From contig CAZPMN010000004.1 of the NCBI GenBank assembly GCA_964587835.1, positions 1 through 64,000 of the forward strand: DNA of 64,000 nucleotides, in the 5' to 3' direction. Under the pieces are notes generated by a model that had not been told where the DNA came from, searched no databases, and saw only the letters and a list, made by a program, of their open reading frames with translations. The position numbers and the translations under genes are program-made. The DNA comes from Erginobacter sp964587835 (GTDB lineage: Bacteria; Auribacterota; Erginobacteria; Erginobacterales; Erginobacteraceae). Of the stretch, positions 1 to 7,833 are shown in pieces; the stretch's first letter is position 1, and every line of letters starts with the position of its first letter.

Positions 1-50
1 CGAGTGACCAAGAGGCTCTGTCACTTAAGTGACCAAGAGGCTCTGTCATG
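1..50. repeat. Two units of a 25-bp tandem repeat at the window edge
   Basis: The 21-bp unit beginning AGTGACCAAGAGG occurs at 3-23 and again at 28-48, giving a period of 25 bp. Each unit is itself a small imperfect hairpin (TGAC/GTCA outer arms, AGAG/CTCT inner arms). The array may continue to the left of the window. There are no variable spacers, so it is not a CRISPR array. No function is visible. Confidence 0.6.
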
Positions 51-54
51 TGGC

Positions 55-130
55 CAGTAAACGGTGAGCAGTGGCCGGTGCCTGGCCGTTTCACCGCTTA
101 CTGCTTACTGCTTACCGCTTACTGATTACT
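55..130 (-). repeat. Heptanucleotide (AGCAGTA-type) repeat tract
   Basis: Degenerate 7-bp units of the ACTGCTT type run from 92 to 130, and a short opposite-strand tract lies at 55-74, so the two could pair. The tract overlaps the stop codon of the - strand gene ending at 129. The same repeat family recurs near 3228, 45740, 48431 and 49220. Confidence 0.65.
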
Positions 131-2567
131 AAGGATTACACTGGAGACAGGGCCGGTAACCCTTCCGGAGCGCGGCCGCCCGGTTCTTCAGACGGACCAG
201 GTTTTCTTCCCGGATTCCGTCGGCCAGGGGACACCAGCCGTAATGGAAGACATTACTCTTCCGACTGGCCACGTAAGAAACTTTCCGCCCTTCCGGCGGC
301 CGGACGTTATCTTCCAGTTTCTCGCTGACCGGTTCATTGTAGGGATCGATCGAGTTGGCGGCTTTCAGGAGTTCCAGGCCGGACATCGCCTGCCCGCCTC
401 TGCAGTAAAGTTCGCCCAGAAGGGCCAGGGCTTCGACGTCGTCGGGGCGGTAATAGAGCCCGGTCCGCAGCCGCCCGATGGCCCGGTCAGTCTCTCCCCG
501 GGCCAGGTGGCCCCGGGCCAGGCCGAGGTGGAATCTCCCATCGTAGGGGTTGTTTTCCGCAGCCTGCGCATAGCTTGCCAGCATCAGGTCAGTTATACCC
601 TTCTCCTCGTAAATCTTCCCCATCAGGTAATGGCCGTCGGCCAGGGCCGGGTAGCGCCGGACGGCGGCGGCGGCGTATCTGAGGGCCAGGCCCGGGTTAT
701 TTCTCCGCAAGGCTTCCTCCGCCTGGGCCAGGTTCTTATAGGCCACCCGGAACTGCGGTTTGAGGGTGGGCCGGGGGAGTTCGAGGGTGGGGTCGAGCTG
801 GCGGAGCCGCTGGGCCTCGGGGGAATAGTCGTGTTCCGTCTTGAGGAAAGATTCCCGGTCCAGCCAGAGGGTGTCGAGGAAGGCGGGGACGAAGACCCGG
901 TAACCGTAATCCCGTTCTACCAGGTAGGCCAGGTTGACCGTCGACTCCGCCTCGCCGTGTTGGACCACCACCCCTTTCAGTCCCTCCATCCGGCCGATGT
1001 TCTCCAGAAGCATCGTCAGATCGCCGTGGGAGGAGAACTGGCCGAATTTCTTTACCTGGGCCAGGACCGGGATCACCTTGCCCTTGATCACCACCTCCGT
1101 CAGGTCCAGCGCCGCCCGGCCGACCGATTCATAGCTCTGCCAGCCGGGGATGAAAAAGTTCGAACGGCGGTCGCCCAGGTATTGTTCGGCCAGCTCCAGG
1201 GAACCGGCGAAGTCCATCATCCCCGAGGAGACCAAAAAGACGGCCGGGGTGGGAAACTCTCCGAACTTGGCCCGGTAGGCGTTCAAGGAACCGTAGAAGA
1301 ACCGTTTGTTGATGAAAGGGTTGCGCCACCTCTGCCGACGCTGGGCATGCTTGGAGAAATACTCCTCCGGCTCACTCTGGAGATACTTGTTGTACACTTC
1401 GTTGAGAGCTCTGGCGGTGGGCGAGGTGACGATAATCGGGCAGTTTTTCGGGATCCGGCCCAGGTAGCACTCCTCGGCCAGGACGGTGATGATCTTCTGG
1501 GTTTTGCTCAGGACAAAGGAGGGGATGATCACCCGCTCCCCCCGCTGGACGGCGGCGACGACGGCGTTGATGAAGTCGGCGAAGAAAGGTTGGCGGAACT
1601 CCTTCCGGACCGATCCATAGGTGGCCTCGGTGATCAGGTAATCGGCGCGGGTTACCTGGTCCGGCGGACGGATCAGGGGGGAGATCCGGTTGCCGTAATC
1701 CCCGGCGAAGAGGATGGTAATTGCCTCGTCGCCCCGGCCCAGGATCAGTTCGACCTGGGAACTGCCTAAAATGTGTCCGGCGTTATGGAGCCGGAAACCG
1801 ATCTCATCTGTGAGTTTCACCAGTTCGCCGGGCTGGACGGCCTGGAACCACTCCGCGATCTCCTCGCTCAAGGCCGCCTTCTCCCGGACGACCATATCCG
1901 CGCAGGACCGGCAGGAATGATAGTTGAGGTTGCCGCCCCAGGTCTGGGGGTCGGTGACGTCGAGGAATTCGTCCTCGGCCAGGTTTTGGACATTGCCGCA
2001 GTCCCGGCTATGAACGGTCCGGTTGCGGAAATCAACCCGGTACCGGCGGGCGGACATCCCCACCCCCATCTGGAGCATAATGTCGCTGATATCTCTGGTC
2101 GGCGGCGTGGCGTATATCTTCCCCCGGTATCCGCGACGGTAGAGGAGGGGGAGCCGGGCGTTGTGGTCGCCATGGGCGTGGGTCAGGATGACGTATTCGA
2201 TCTCGGAAGGATCGAACTCGAAGCGGAGATCGAGCGGGGCCAGGTTGGGCATATAAAAAATCCCGGCGTCGATCAGGATCTTTCTCCCCCGGTATTCGAG
2301 GAGGATGCAGGATCCGCCTACGATCCGGGTCGCGCCGTAAAAGGTCAGTTTGACCGCCCCCCCGGCTCCGATCACCCGCTCGGCCTCGGGCCGGGCGGGG
2401 AAGTCGTTGTACTGATGTTCGGGAAAGGCCCCGCGGTGGAGGTCCATCCGGTCGACGGTCGATGGCGTATCTCCGTCCCGGCCGCAGCCGAGGTGGGTCG
2501 ATCCCAGGGCCGGGAATAATAGGAGGGGGAAGAGGAAGCGATTGAACTTTAGCCGCATTCTTCGCAT
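129..2567 (-). CDS. Exported beta-CASP metallo-beta-lactamase-fold hydrolase with TPRs and an Ada-type zinc motif
   Basis: This is an 812-residue protein. The N-terminus has a basic stretch, a hydrophobic core and Cys28 preceded by LG, which looks like an exported or lipoprotein signal, although the lipobox is not canonical. A metallo-beta-lactamase domain follows (HAHGDH metal motif, AGHILGSS, FAGDYG). The beta-CASP motifs are also present: IPSFVLSKTQ, VSSGMM, FSSHGD and VVQHGE. The family normally processes RNA in the cytoplasm (CPSF-73 and RNase J relatives). An insertion with several Cys and His residues lies inside the MBL domain. Two to three TPRs follow, and the C-terminus ends in an Ada-like metal site (FHYGWCP, then PCLQCNP). 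Enzymatic assignment is firm at fold level; the substrate and cellular location are inference. Confidence 0.8.
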   Translation of the reverse strand: MRRMRLKFNRFLFPLLLFPALGSTHLGCGRDGDTPSTVDRMDLHRGAFPEHQYNDFPARPEAERVIGAGGAVKLTFYGATRIVGGSCILLEYRGRKILIDAGIFYMPNLAPLDLRFEFDPSEIEYVILTHAHGDHNARLPLLYRRGYRGKIYATPPTRDISDIMLQMGVGMSARRYRVDFRNRTVHSRDCGNVQNLAEDEFLDVTDPQTWGGNLNYHSCRSCADMVVREKAALSEEIAEWFQAVQPGELVKLTDEIGFRLHNAGHILGSSQVELILGRGDEAITILFAGDYGNRISPLIRPPDQVTRADYLITEATYGSVRKEFRQPFFADFINAVVAAVQRGERVIIPSFVLSKTQKIITVLAEECYLGRIPKNCPIIVTSPTARALNEVYNKYLQSEPEEYFSKHAQRRQRWRNPFINKRFFYGSLNAYRAKFGEFPTPAVFLVSSGMMDFAGSLELAEQYLGDRRSNFFIPGWQSYESVGRAALDLTEVVIKGKVIPVLAQVKKFGQFSSHGDLTMLLENIGRMEGLKGVVVQHGEAESTVNLAYLVERDYGYRVFVPAFLDTLWLDRESFLKTEHDYSPEAQRLRQLDPTLELPRPTLKPQFRVAYKNLAQAEEALRRNNPGLALRYAAAAVRRYPALADGHYLMGKIYEEKGITDLMLASYAQAAENNPYDGRFHLGLARGHLARGETDRAIGRLRTGLYYRPDDVEALALLGELYCRGGQAMSGLELLKAANSIDPYNEPVSEKLEDNVRPPEGRKVSYVASRKSNVFHYGWCPLADGIREENLVRLKNRAAALRKGYRPCLQCNP

Positions 2568-2676
2568 AATCGCCAGGCTGCTCCCTGATTTGTTCCCGGC
2601 GTTGGGGGACTTGGCAGATCATATCACATCCCTCCGCCGTCGGAGCTCAAGAATTGTTACCAGAAAGGAATCCGCG

Positions 2677-3216
2677 ATGAAGGAAGAAGCTTTGCCCGTC
2701 CGCCGTCTGCTGGAACTGATCGACCGCTTGCGGGGGGAGGATGGCTGCCCCTGGGATCGGGCCCAGACCCTGGAGACTCTCCAGCCCTACCTGCTCGATG
2801 AAACCTGCGAAGTCCTGGCGGCGATCAATTCGCTCGACGGGGAGAACCTGGCCGAGGAACTCGGGGATCTCCTCTTTCACGTCCTGATGGTCTGCCGGGC
2901 GGCGGCGGCGGAGAAGTCGATCACCCTGACCGAGATCGCCGCCGGCGTCGAGGCGGAGATTGCTTCCGGGGACCGGCAGCGCCGGGAGGAGGAGATGGGA
3001 GACCTCCTCTTCTCGGTGGTCAACCTGACCCGTCAGCTCGGTCTCGACGCCGAGACGACCCTCCAGAGGATGATCAACCGCTGGGTCCGCCGCTTCCAAA
3101 GGATGGAGAAGCGGGCGAGAGGGGAGGGGAGAGAACTAAAGGAACTGACTCTCAAAGAGATGGACCGCCTCTGGGAAGAGGTAAAGGACGAGGAGCGCAG
3201 AGAGCAAAGCGCATAG
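2677..3216 (+). CDS. mazG: Shortened MazG-family nucleoside triphosphate pyrophosphohydrolase
   Basis: MazG hydrolyses (d)NTPs to NMP and pyrophosphate. The start is set at the ATG with AGAAAGGAA just upstream, giving 179 residues against about 260 for typical two-domain MazG. The first domain has the usual opening (GEDGCPWDRAQT), a DETCE metal-ligand helix and EELGD. The sequence then passes directly to a second EEMGDLLFSVVNLTRQLG helix and the standard C-terminal tail. The end of domain 1 and the first helices of domain 2 are therefore missing, as if an internal segment had been removed in frame. The four-helix site of domain 1 still has its E, E, E and D ligands, so activity is plausible. 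It diverges from the gene ending at 129. Confidence 0.85.
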   Translation: MKEEALPVRRLLELIDRLRGEDGCPWDRAQTLETLQPYLLDETCEVLAAINSLDGENLAEELGDLLFHVLMVCRAAAAEKSITLTEIAAGVEAEIASGDRQRREEEMGDLLFSVVNLTRQLGLDAETTLQRMINRWVRRFQRMEKRARGEGRELKELTLKEMDRLWEEVKDEERREQSA

Positions 3217-3227
3217 CGCCCGGTTTC

Positions 3228-3259
3228 CACTGCCCACTGTCCACTCCCTACTGCCTACT
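3228..3259 (-). repeat. Degenerate heptanucleotide repeat over the glnS stop codon
   Basis: Units CACTGCC, CACTGTC, CACTCCC and TACTGCC follow one another with a 7-bp period. The tract fills the space between the convergent mazG and glnS genes and includes the glnS stop codon (3248-3250). It is more degenerate than the other copies in the window. Confidence 0.55.
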
Positions 3260-4942
3260 CTCGATCTTCGCCCAGGTATCCCTCAGCGGCACGGTCCGGT
3301 TGAAGACCGGACGTTCGGGACGGGATTCCGGGTCGGGGGTGAAATAGCCGACCCGGAGAAATTGGAGCCGGTCCCCGGGTTGCGCCTCTGCCAGCGCCGG
3401 CTCCACCGGGCAGCCGGAAAGAATCTCCAGGGAGCCGGGGTTAAGGCTGTTCTCCATCTCGCACCCCCCGCTCCCCGGGGCGGGGTCGCTAAAGAGGGTG
3501 TCGTAGAGGCGGACCTCGGCGGCGACTGAGTGCCGGGCGGAGACCCAGTGGAGGGTCCCCTTGACCTTGCGGCCGTCGCCGGCGGAACCGCTCTTGGTGG
3601 CCGGGTCATAGCTGCAGCGCAGCTCGACCACCTCTCCCGAATCCGGGTCGGTGATCGCCTCCCGGCACTTGATGAAGTAAGCGTGCTTGAGCCTGACCTC
3701 CCGCCCCGGGGCTAAACGGAAGAACTTCTTCGGCGGATCCAGCCGGAAGTCATCCTGCTCGATGTAGATGATCCGGGAGAAGGGAACCGGCCTGGTCCCC
3801 GCCGCCGGGTCTTCGGGGTTGTTCACCGCCTCCAGATACTCTTCCTCTCCCTCCGGGTAGTTCTCGATCACCACTCGCAGCGGTTTCAGGACCGCCATCA
3901 TCCGCCGGGATCGCCGGTTGAGGTCGTCGCGCAGGCAGTGCTCGAGCAGCGCCAGGTCGACCACGCTGTCGCGCTTGGCTACCCCGATCGTCTCGCAGAA
4001 GCCGCGGATCGTCTCCGGGGTGTAGCCTCGCCGCCGCAGTCCGGCCAGGGTCGGCATCCGGGGGTCGTCCCATCCGACCACAATCCCTTTCTCCACCAGG
4101 TCCAGGAGCTTGCGCTTGGAGAGGACGGTGTGGCTGAGGTTGAGCCGGGCGAACTCGATCTGCCGGGGAGGATCCGGGATGGCCAGCTGTTCGAGAAACC
4201 AGTTGTAGAGCGGACGGTTGTTCTCGAACTCCAGGGTGCAGATCGAGTGGGTGATCCCCTCGATGGCGTCGGAAAGGCAGTGGGCGAAGTCGTACATCGG
4301 GTAGATGCACCACCGGTCGCCGGTCCGGTGGTGGCTCTGCCGCCGGATCCGGTAGATGGTCGGGTCCCGGAGGTTGAGGTTGGGGGAGGCCATATCGATC
4401 TTCGCCCGCAGAACCTGAGTCCCGTCGGCGAACTCCCCCTCCCGCATCCGCCGGAAGAGGTCGAGGTTTTCCTCGACCGCCCGTTCCCGATAGGGGCTCT
4501 CCCGCCCCGGTTCGGTCAGGGTTCCCCGGTGGTCCCGGATCTCCTCACGGCTCAGGCTGCAGACATAGGCCCGCCCTTTCTGAATCAGCTTCACAGCATA
4601 ATCGTAAAGCTGCTCGAAATAGTCCGAAGCATAGTAGATATGCTCTCCGGGGTCGAAGCCGAGCCAGCGGACGTCCTCGAGGATCGAGCGGACGTACTCC
4701 TCCTCCTCCTTGGCCGGGTTGGTGTCGTCGAACCTCAGGTGGCAGACCCCGCCCGGATTCTCCCGGGCGATCCCGAAGTTGAGGCAGATCGACTTGGCGT
4801 GGCCGATGTGAAGATATCCGTTCGGCTCCGGGGGGAAGCGGGTCACCACTCGCCCGCCATTCTTTCCCGTGGCCCGGTCCCGGGCCACGATCTCCCGGAT
4901 GAAATCGGAGGGTGCGGCGGTTTTGTCGGAAATCTGTTCCAT
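3248..4942 (-). CDS. glnS: Glutaminyl-tRNA synthetase
   Basis: GlnRS charges tRNA-Gln with glutamine using ATP in the cytoplasm. The protein has 564 residues (E. coli enzyme 554), with the class I signature at 36-50 including HIGH at 45-48, the KMSKS equivalent VLSKRK near 270, and the characteristic C-terminal beta-barrel anticodon-binding region. The ATG has AAGGATGG upstream. Bacterial GlnRS is found in only part of the bacteria; lineages without it make Gln-tRNA through GatCAB. Its presence here is a useful marker, and because the family was acquired from eukaryotes it has a patchy distribution. Confidence 0.96.
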   Translation of the reverse strand: MEQISDKTAAPSDFIREIVARDRATGKNGGRVVTRFPPEPNGYLHIGHAKSICLNFGIARENPGGVCHLRFDDTNPAKEEEEYVRSILEDVRWLGFDPGEHIYYASDYFEQLYDYAVKLIQKGRAYVCSLSREEIRDHRGTLTEPGRESPYRERAVEENLDLFRRMREGEFADGTQVLRAKIDMASPNLNLRDPTIYRIRRQSHHRTGDRWCIYPMYDFAHCLSDAIEGITHSICTLEFENNRPLYNWFLEQLAIPDPPRQIEFARLNLSHTVLSKRKLLDLVEKGIVVGWDDPRMPTLAGLRRRGYTPETIRGFCETIGVAKRDSVVDLALLEHCLRDDLNRRSRRMMAVLKPLRVVIENYPEGEEEYLEAVNNPEDPAAGTRPVPFSRIIYIEQDDFRLDPPKKFFRLAPGREVRLKHAYFIKCREAITDPDSGEVVELRCSYDPATKSGSAGDGRKVKGTLHWVSARHSVAAEVRLYDTLFSDPAPGSGGCEMENSLNPGSLEILSGCPVEPALAEAQPGDRLQFLRVGYFTPDPESRPERPVFNRTVPLRDTWAKIESRQ

Positions 4943-5085
4943 ATTTAATTGCCATCCTTTTTAGCTGGCGGCGGCCGGCCCGTAACCGGAGCTATTCCGG
5001 TCGGGAAGCTAATATATCCGGAGGATTAATTCCACTCCTAATTTCTGTTGCTTCCACCGCCCCCCAGCCCCCGGCGATAATGTGA

Positions 5086-5114
5086 TTGCCGGCCGGATCG
5101 GTTAGTGCTACTTT
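5086..5114 (+). promoter_or_regulatory. Weak sigma-70-like promoter candidate
   Basis: TTGCCG (5086-5091) and TACTTT (5109-5114) are 17 bp apart, and the -10 is preceded by TGC (extended -10). It lies 35 bp before the start of the exported protein at 5149 and could also serve smpB. Matches to consensus are only partial. Confidence 0.25.
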
Positions 5115-5148
5115 TAACGCGGGACGTCAAACCGGCAAGGAGGAGATT

Positions 5149-5580
5149 ATGAAGAAAGCATTAGCGGCGGTTTTTATCGGGTTACTGCTCGGGGTCTTGA
5201 GTCTTCCGGCACTGGCCCAGCGGGAGGTGGAACCGAACGACCTGAAGGTCAGCCCGGTCCGGTTCCGCAATGCCTCGATCGTGGTTCGGGACTCCTATTT
5301 TGACCGGCGCTCCGGTATCCCGCCGGCCCTGACGGCGTCCGGTTATACCCTCGACAAATATATCGCTTTCGGGTTGCGGGAAGCCGGGATGTGGTGTTTC
5401 CTTCGGCGGACCTCGGAGAACGAGAAGCTGGTCAGCGGTCTCCACAACGGTCAGACGATCACGGTCCGGGGTACGGTCCGTCAGGCCAAGGCCAAGGTCG
5501 AGCGGGGCAGGTTCGCCAATACCCACAAGCTCGATATCTACCTGCTGGAAGCAAGCCGGGTGGAGACGGGCGGGGAATAG
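5149..5580 (+). CDS. Small exported protein of unknown function
   Basis: The ATG was chosen because AAGGAGGAG lies at 5137-5145 and a clean signal peptide follows at once (about 24 residues, ending in LPALAQ). The mature part is about 120 residues with alternating hydrophobic strands, including a segment TITVRGTVRQAKAK that resembles a strand pair of an OB-fold. The resemblance is too weak for assignment. It ends 15 bp before smpB and is probably cotranscribed with it. I do not recognise the family. Confidence 0.8.
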   Translation: MKKALAAVFIGLLLGVLSLPALAQREVEPNDLKVSPVRFRNASIVVRDSYFDRRSGIPPALTASGYTLDKYIAFGLREAGMWCFLRRTSENEKLVSGLHNGQTITVRGTVRQAKAKVERGRFANTHKLDIYLLEASRVETGGE

Positions 5581-5595
5581 GACTGACCGGCACGC

Positions 5596-6045
5596 TTGAA
5601 GGTTCTGGTCACCAACCGGAAGGCCCGGCGGGATTACCATATCCTCGACACCATCGAGGCCGGGATAGCGCTCAAGGGGGCGGAGGTCAAGTCCTTGCGG
5701 GCGGGGGGCGGATCTTTAGCCGGCAGCTATGCCTCCATCCAGGGAAATGAGGTCTGGCTCCAGGGCCTCAACATCAACCCCTTCGATCCGGGTTCCCCGT
5801 TCAGCCCCGATCCCCGCCGCCCCCGGAAGCTCCTTCTCCACCGCCGGGAAATCAAACGCCTGGCGACGTCGGTCGCTATCAAAGGTCTGACCCTGGTACC
5901 CCTCCGGGTCTACCTCAAGGGAGGGTTGGTCAAGGTGGAACTCGGGACCGGCAGGGGGAAGAAGACCTACGACAAGCGGGAGACGATCCGCCGGCGCGAG
6001 ACCGATCGCGACCTGGCCCGGGTCCGCAAATTCCGGAAGAGATGA
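5596..6045 (+). CDS. smpB: SsrA-binding protein SmpB
   Basis: SmpB binds tmRNA and is required for trans-translation, which rescues stalled ribosomes. The 149-residue product begins at a TTG codon (KVLVTNRKARRDYHI) and has the usual SmpB motifs: EVKSLRAGGGSLAGSYA, the GRGKKTYDKRE segment and a basic C-terminal tail that would enter the decoding centre. Length is typical. A Shine-Dalgarno is not obvious, so coupling to the upstream gene is possible. The ssrA gene itself is not visible in this window. Confidence 0.95.
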   Translation: MKVLVTNRKARRDYHILDTIEAGIALKGAEVKSLRAGGGSLAGSYASIQGNEVWLQGLNINPFDPGSPFSPDPRRPRKLLLHRREIKRLATSVAIKGLTLVPLRVYLKGGLVKVELGTGRGKKTYDKRETIRRRETDRDLARVRKFRKR

Positions 6046-6050
6046 ATTAT

Positions 6051-6223
6051 TTTTGACGGGATAACAGGATCTGCAGGTTTGTTGAGAAAAGATATTCCGG
6101 AGGTCTGTCGAATTGGTTTCAACCTTTAGGTTTCCCGAGTCAATTCCCGAAGACTTTTTCACCGGGCCTCGATTTGGACCGGGATATTCAACTATCCCGT
6201 CAATCCTGTTATCCTGTCTAAAA
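6051..6223. repeat. Inverted pair of GATAACAGGAT-type repeats
   Basis: A tract reading TTTTGACGGGATAACAGGAT starts at 6051, and an opposite-strand copy (ATCCCGTCAATCCTGTTATC, from 6194) ends near 6223. They flank a 120-bp non-coding segment between the convergent smpB and permease genes. Tracts of this wording occur dispersed in many bacterial genomes. No transposase is present. Confidence 0.5.
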
Positions 6224-6240
6224 TCTTCCCGTTATCCCTT

Positions 6241-7638
6241 CTATACCCCCAGGCGTTCGAGATAGGGGAGGAGGTAGCGGAATAGGAAGAGGCCGCCCAC
6301 CAGGTAGGTGATCCAACTGACCTCCCTGCTCCGTCCGGAGAAGAGCTTGATCAGGGGGTAAGCGATAAAACTCCAGGCGATCCCGTCGGCGATACTGTAG
6401 GATAGAGGGATCCCGATGATGACCAGGAAGGCCGGGAAAGACTCCGTGAAGTCGGCCCAGTCGATCTTGATTACGTTCCGAATCATCATCGCCCCCACCA
6501 CCACCAGGGCGGGGGCGGTGATCGGCGGGTAATCAGCCACCATCGCCACCAGGGGGCTGAAGAAAAGGGCGAAGATGAAACCCGCCGCCGCCACCACGGC
6601 GGTGAATCCGGTTCTCCCCCCGTGGGCGACCCCGGCCGAGCTTTCGATGAACGAGGTGACCGTACTGGTCCCCGCCGCCGCCCCGACCACCGTGCCCACG
6701 GCGTCGGAGAGCAGTGCCCGGCCCGCCCGGGGGAGCCGGTTCTCCCGGATCAACCCGGCCTGTTCGGCGACCCCGATCAGGGTCCCCATCGTGTCGAAGA
6801 TGTCCATGAAGAGGAAGATGATGATGTAGGGCCAGAGTCGGAAGACCAGGGCGTGGAAGATGTCCATCTTCAGCAGGGTGGGGGAGAGGGAGGGGGGGGC
6901 GGAGATGAAACCGGAATACCTGACCTTGCCCAGCGCCAGGGCCAGGAGCAGGGCGGCACCGATCCCGATCAGGATGGCTCCCTTGACCTTCCGGGCGGAG
7001 AGCGAGGCCATCACCAGAAGCCCGATTCCGAAGACCAGGATATCGGCGGTGAGGAGATCATCGGATAATTTTACCAGCGTTCCGGAACTGGCGACCACCA
7101 GGCGGGCGTTCTGGAGACCGATGAAGGCGATGAAGATCCCGATCCCGACCGCGATCCCGTTCTTCAGACTGGGGCTGACCGAGTCGATCAGGGCCCGCCG
7201 GACCTGGAGCAAGGAGAGGAGGAGGAAGATAACCCCGGCGATAAAGACCACTCCCAGGGATACCTGCCAGGGAGTGGTATCCGTCCATCCCCGGGCCGCG
7301 ATCACGGCTCCCGCCGCCGGGAGGACGGAGAAGACAAAGAAGAAATTTTCTCCCATCCCCGGGGCTTGGGCGATCGGGTAATTGGCCCATAGCCCCATAA
7401 TCAGGGTGGCCACCGCCCCGGCCAGGCAGGTGGCCACCATCACCGCCCCGAAGTCCATCCCGGTTTCGATTCCGAACATCCTTCCGGAAAGAATCGCCGG
7501 CTGGACAAAGACGATGTAGGCCAGGGTGAGGAAGGTGGTGACCCCGGCCCCGACTTCGGTCTGCAGGTTGGTATTGTTCCGGCGGAATCCGAAGAATCCC
7601 GCCAGGCCCGAGTTTCTTGTTCGGACTTGACTGGCCAT
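6241..7638 (-). CDS. AzgA-type NCS2 purine permease
   Basis: This is a predicted polytopic inner-membrane protein of 465 residues with roughly 12-14 hydrophobic segments. AzgA-family transporters import adenine, guanine or hypoxanthine with protons. Family signatures are GVTTFLTLAYIVFVQPAIL near the N-terminus, QAPGMGENFF, MDIFDTMGTLIGVAEQAG and ESSAGVAHGGRTGFTAVV. The ATG at 7638 is preferred to a TTG two codons upstream. It is convergent with smpB and divergent from the Nudix gene. The exact purine cannot be told from sequence alone. Confidence 0.9.
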   Translation of the reverse strand: MASQVRTRNSGLAGFFGFRRNNTNLQTEVGAGVTTFLTLAYIVFVQPAILSGRMFGIETGMDFGAVMVATCLAGAVATLIMGLWANYPIAQAPGMGENFFFVFSVLPAAGAVIAARGWTDTTPWQVSLGVVFIAGVIFLLLSLLQVRRALIDSVSPSLKNGIAVGIGIFIAFIGLQNARLVVASSGTLVKLSDDLLTADILVFGIGLLVMASLSARKVKGAILIGIGAALLLALALGKVRYSGFISAPPSLSPTLLKMDIFHALVFRLWPYIIIFLFMDIFDTMGTLIGVAEQAGLIRENRLPRAGRALLSDAVGTVVGAAAGTSTVTSFIESSAGVAHGGRTGFTAVVAAAGFIFALFFSPLVAMVADYPPITAPALVVVGAMMIRNVIKIDWADFTESFPAFLVIIGIPLSYSIADGIAWSFIAYPLIKLFSGRSREVSWITYLVGGLFLFRYLLPYLERLGV

Positions 7639-7795
7639 CAGCAATCGAGGCAGACTCCGCGGTCCGCCGGTTTGATTTCTTCGGTCCGGCGGAACAGTTG
7701 GCGCCGACGGACCGACGCGCCATCAGGGAAAGATAGTAACCCGCCCGCTGCCCGGTCAAGCCGAAAAGATCCGGAAGGGACGGGAAATAACTTGC

Positions 7796-7824
7796 TTGAA
7801 CTTCCGCCGGAGCGGTGCTATATA
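7796..7824 (+). promoter_or_regulatory. Promoter giving a near-leaderless transcript
   Basis: TTGAAC (7796-7801) and TATATA (7819-7824) are separated by 17 bp, and TGC precedes the -10 as an extended element. Transcription would start around 7831, only about 3 bp before the ATG at 7834. No Shine-Dalgarno is seen at that ATG, which fits leaderless initiation. This is prediction by eye. Confidence 0.45.
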
Positions 7825-7833
7825 CTCGATTTG

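Noticed and set aside
1..50. CRISPR array
   Set aside because: Two units with a 25-bp period and no distinct spacers; no cas genes in the window.
243..1769. 508-residue open frame on the + strand
   Set aside because: It lies opposite the beta-CASP gene, is Gly/Pro/Arg-rich with no family motif or ribosome-binding site, and looks like a GC-rich antisense shadow.
3938..4948. 336-residue + strand open frame opposite glnS
   Set aside because: It has no recognisable motif; glnS on the opposite strand has complete class I synthetase motifs.
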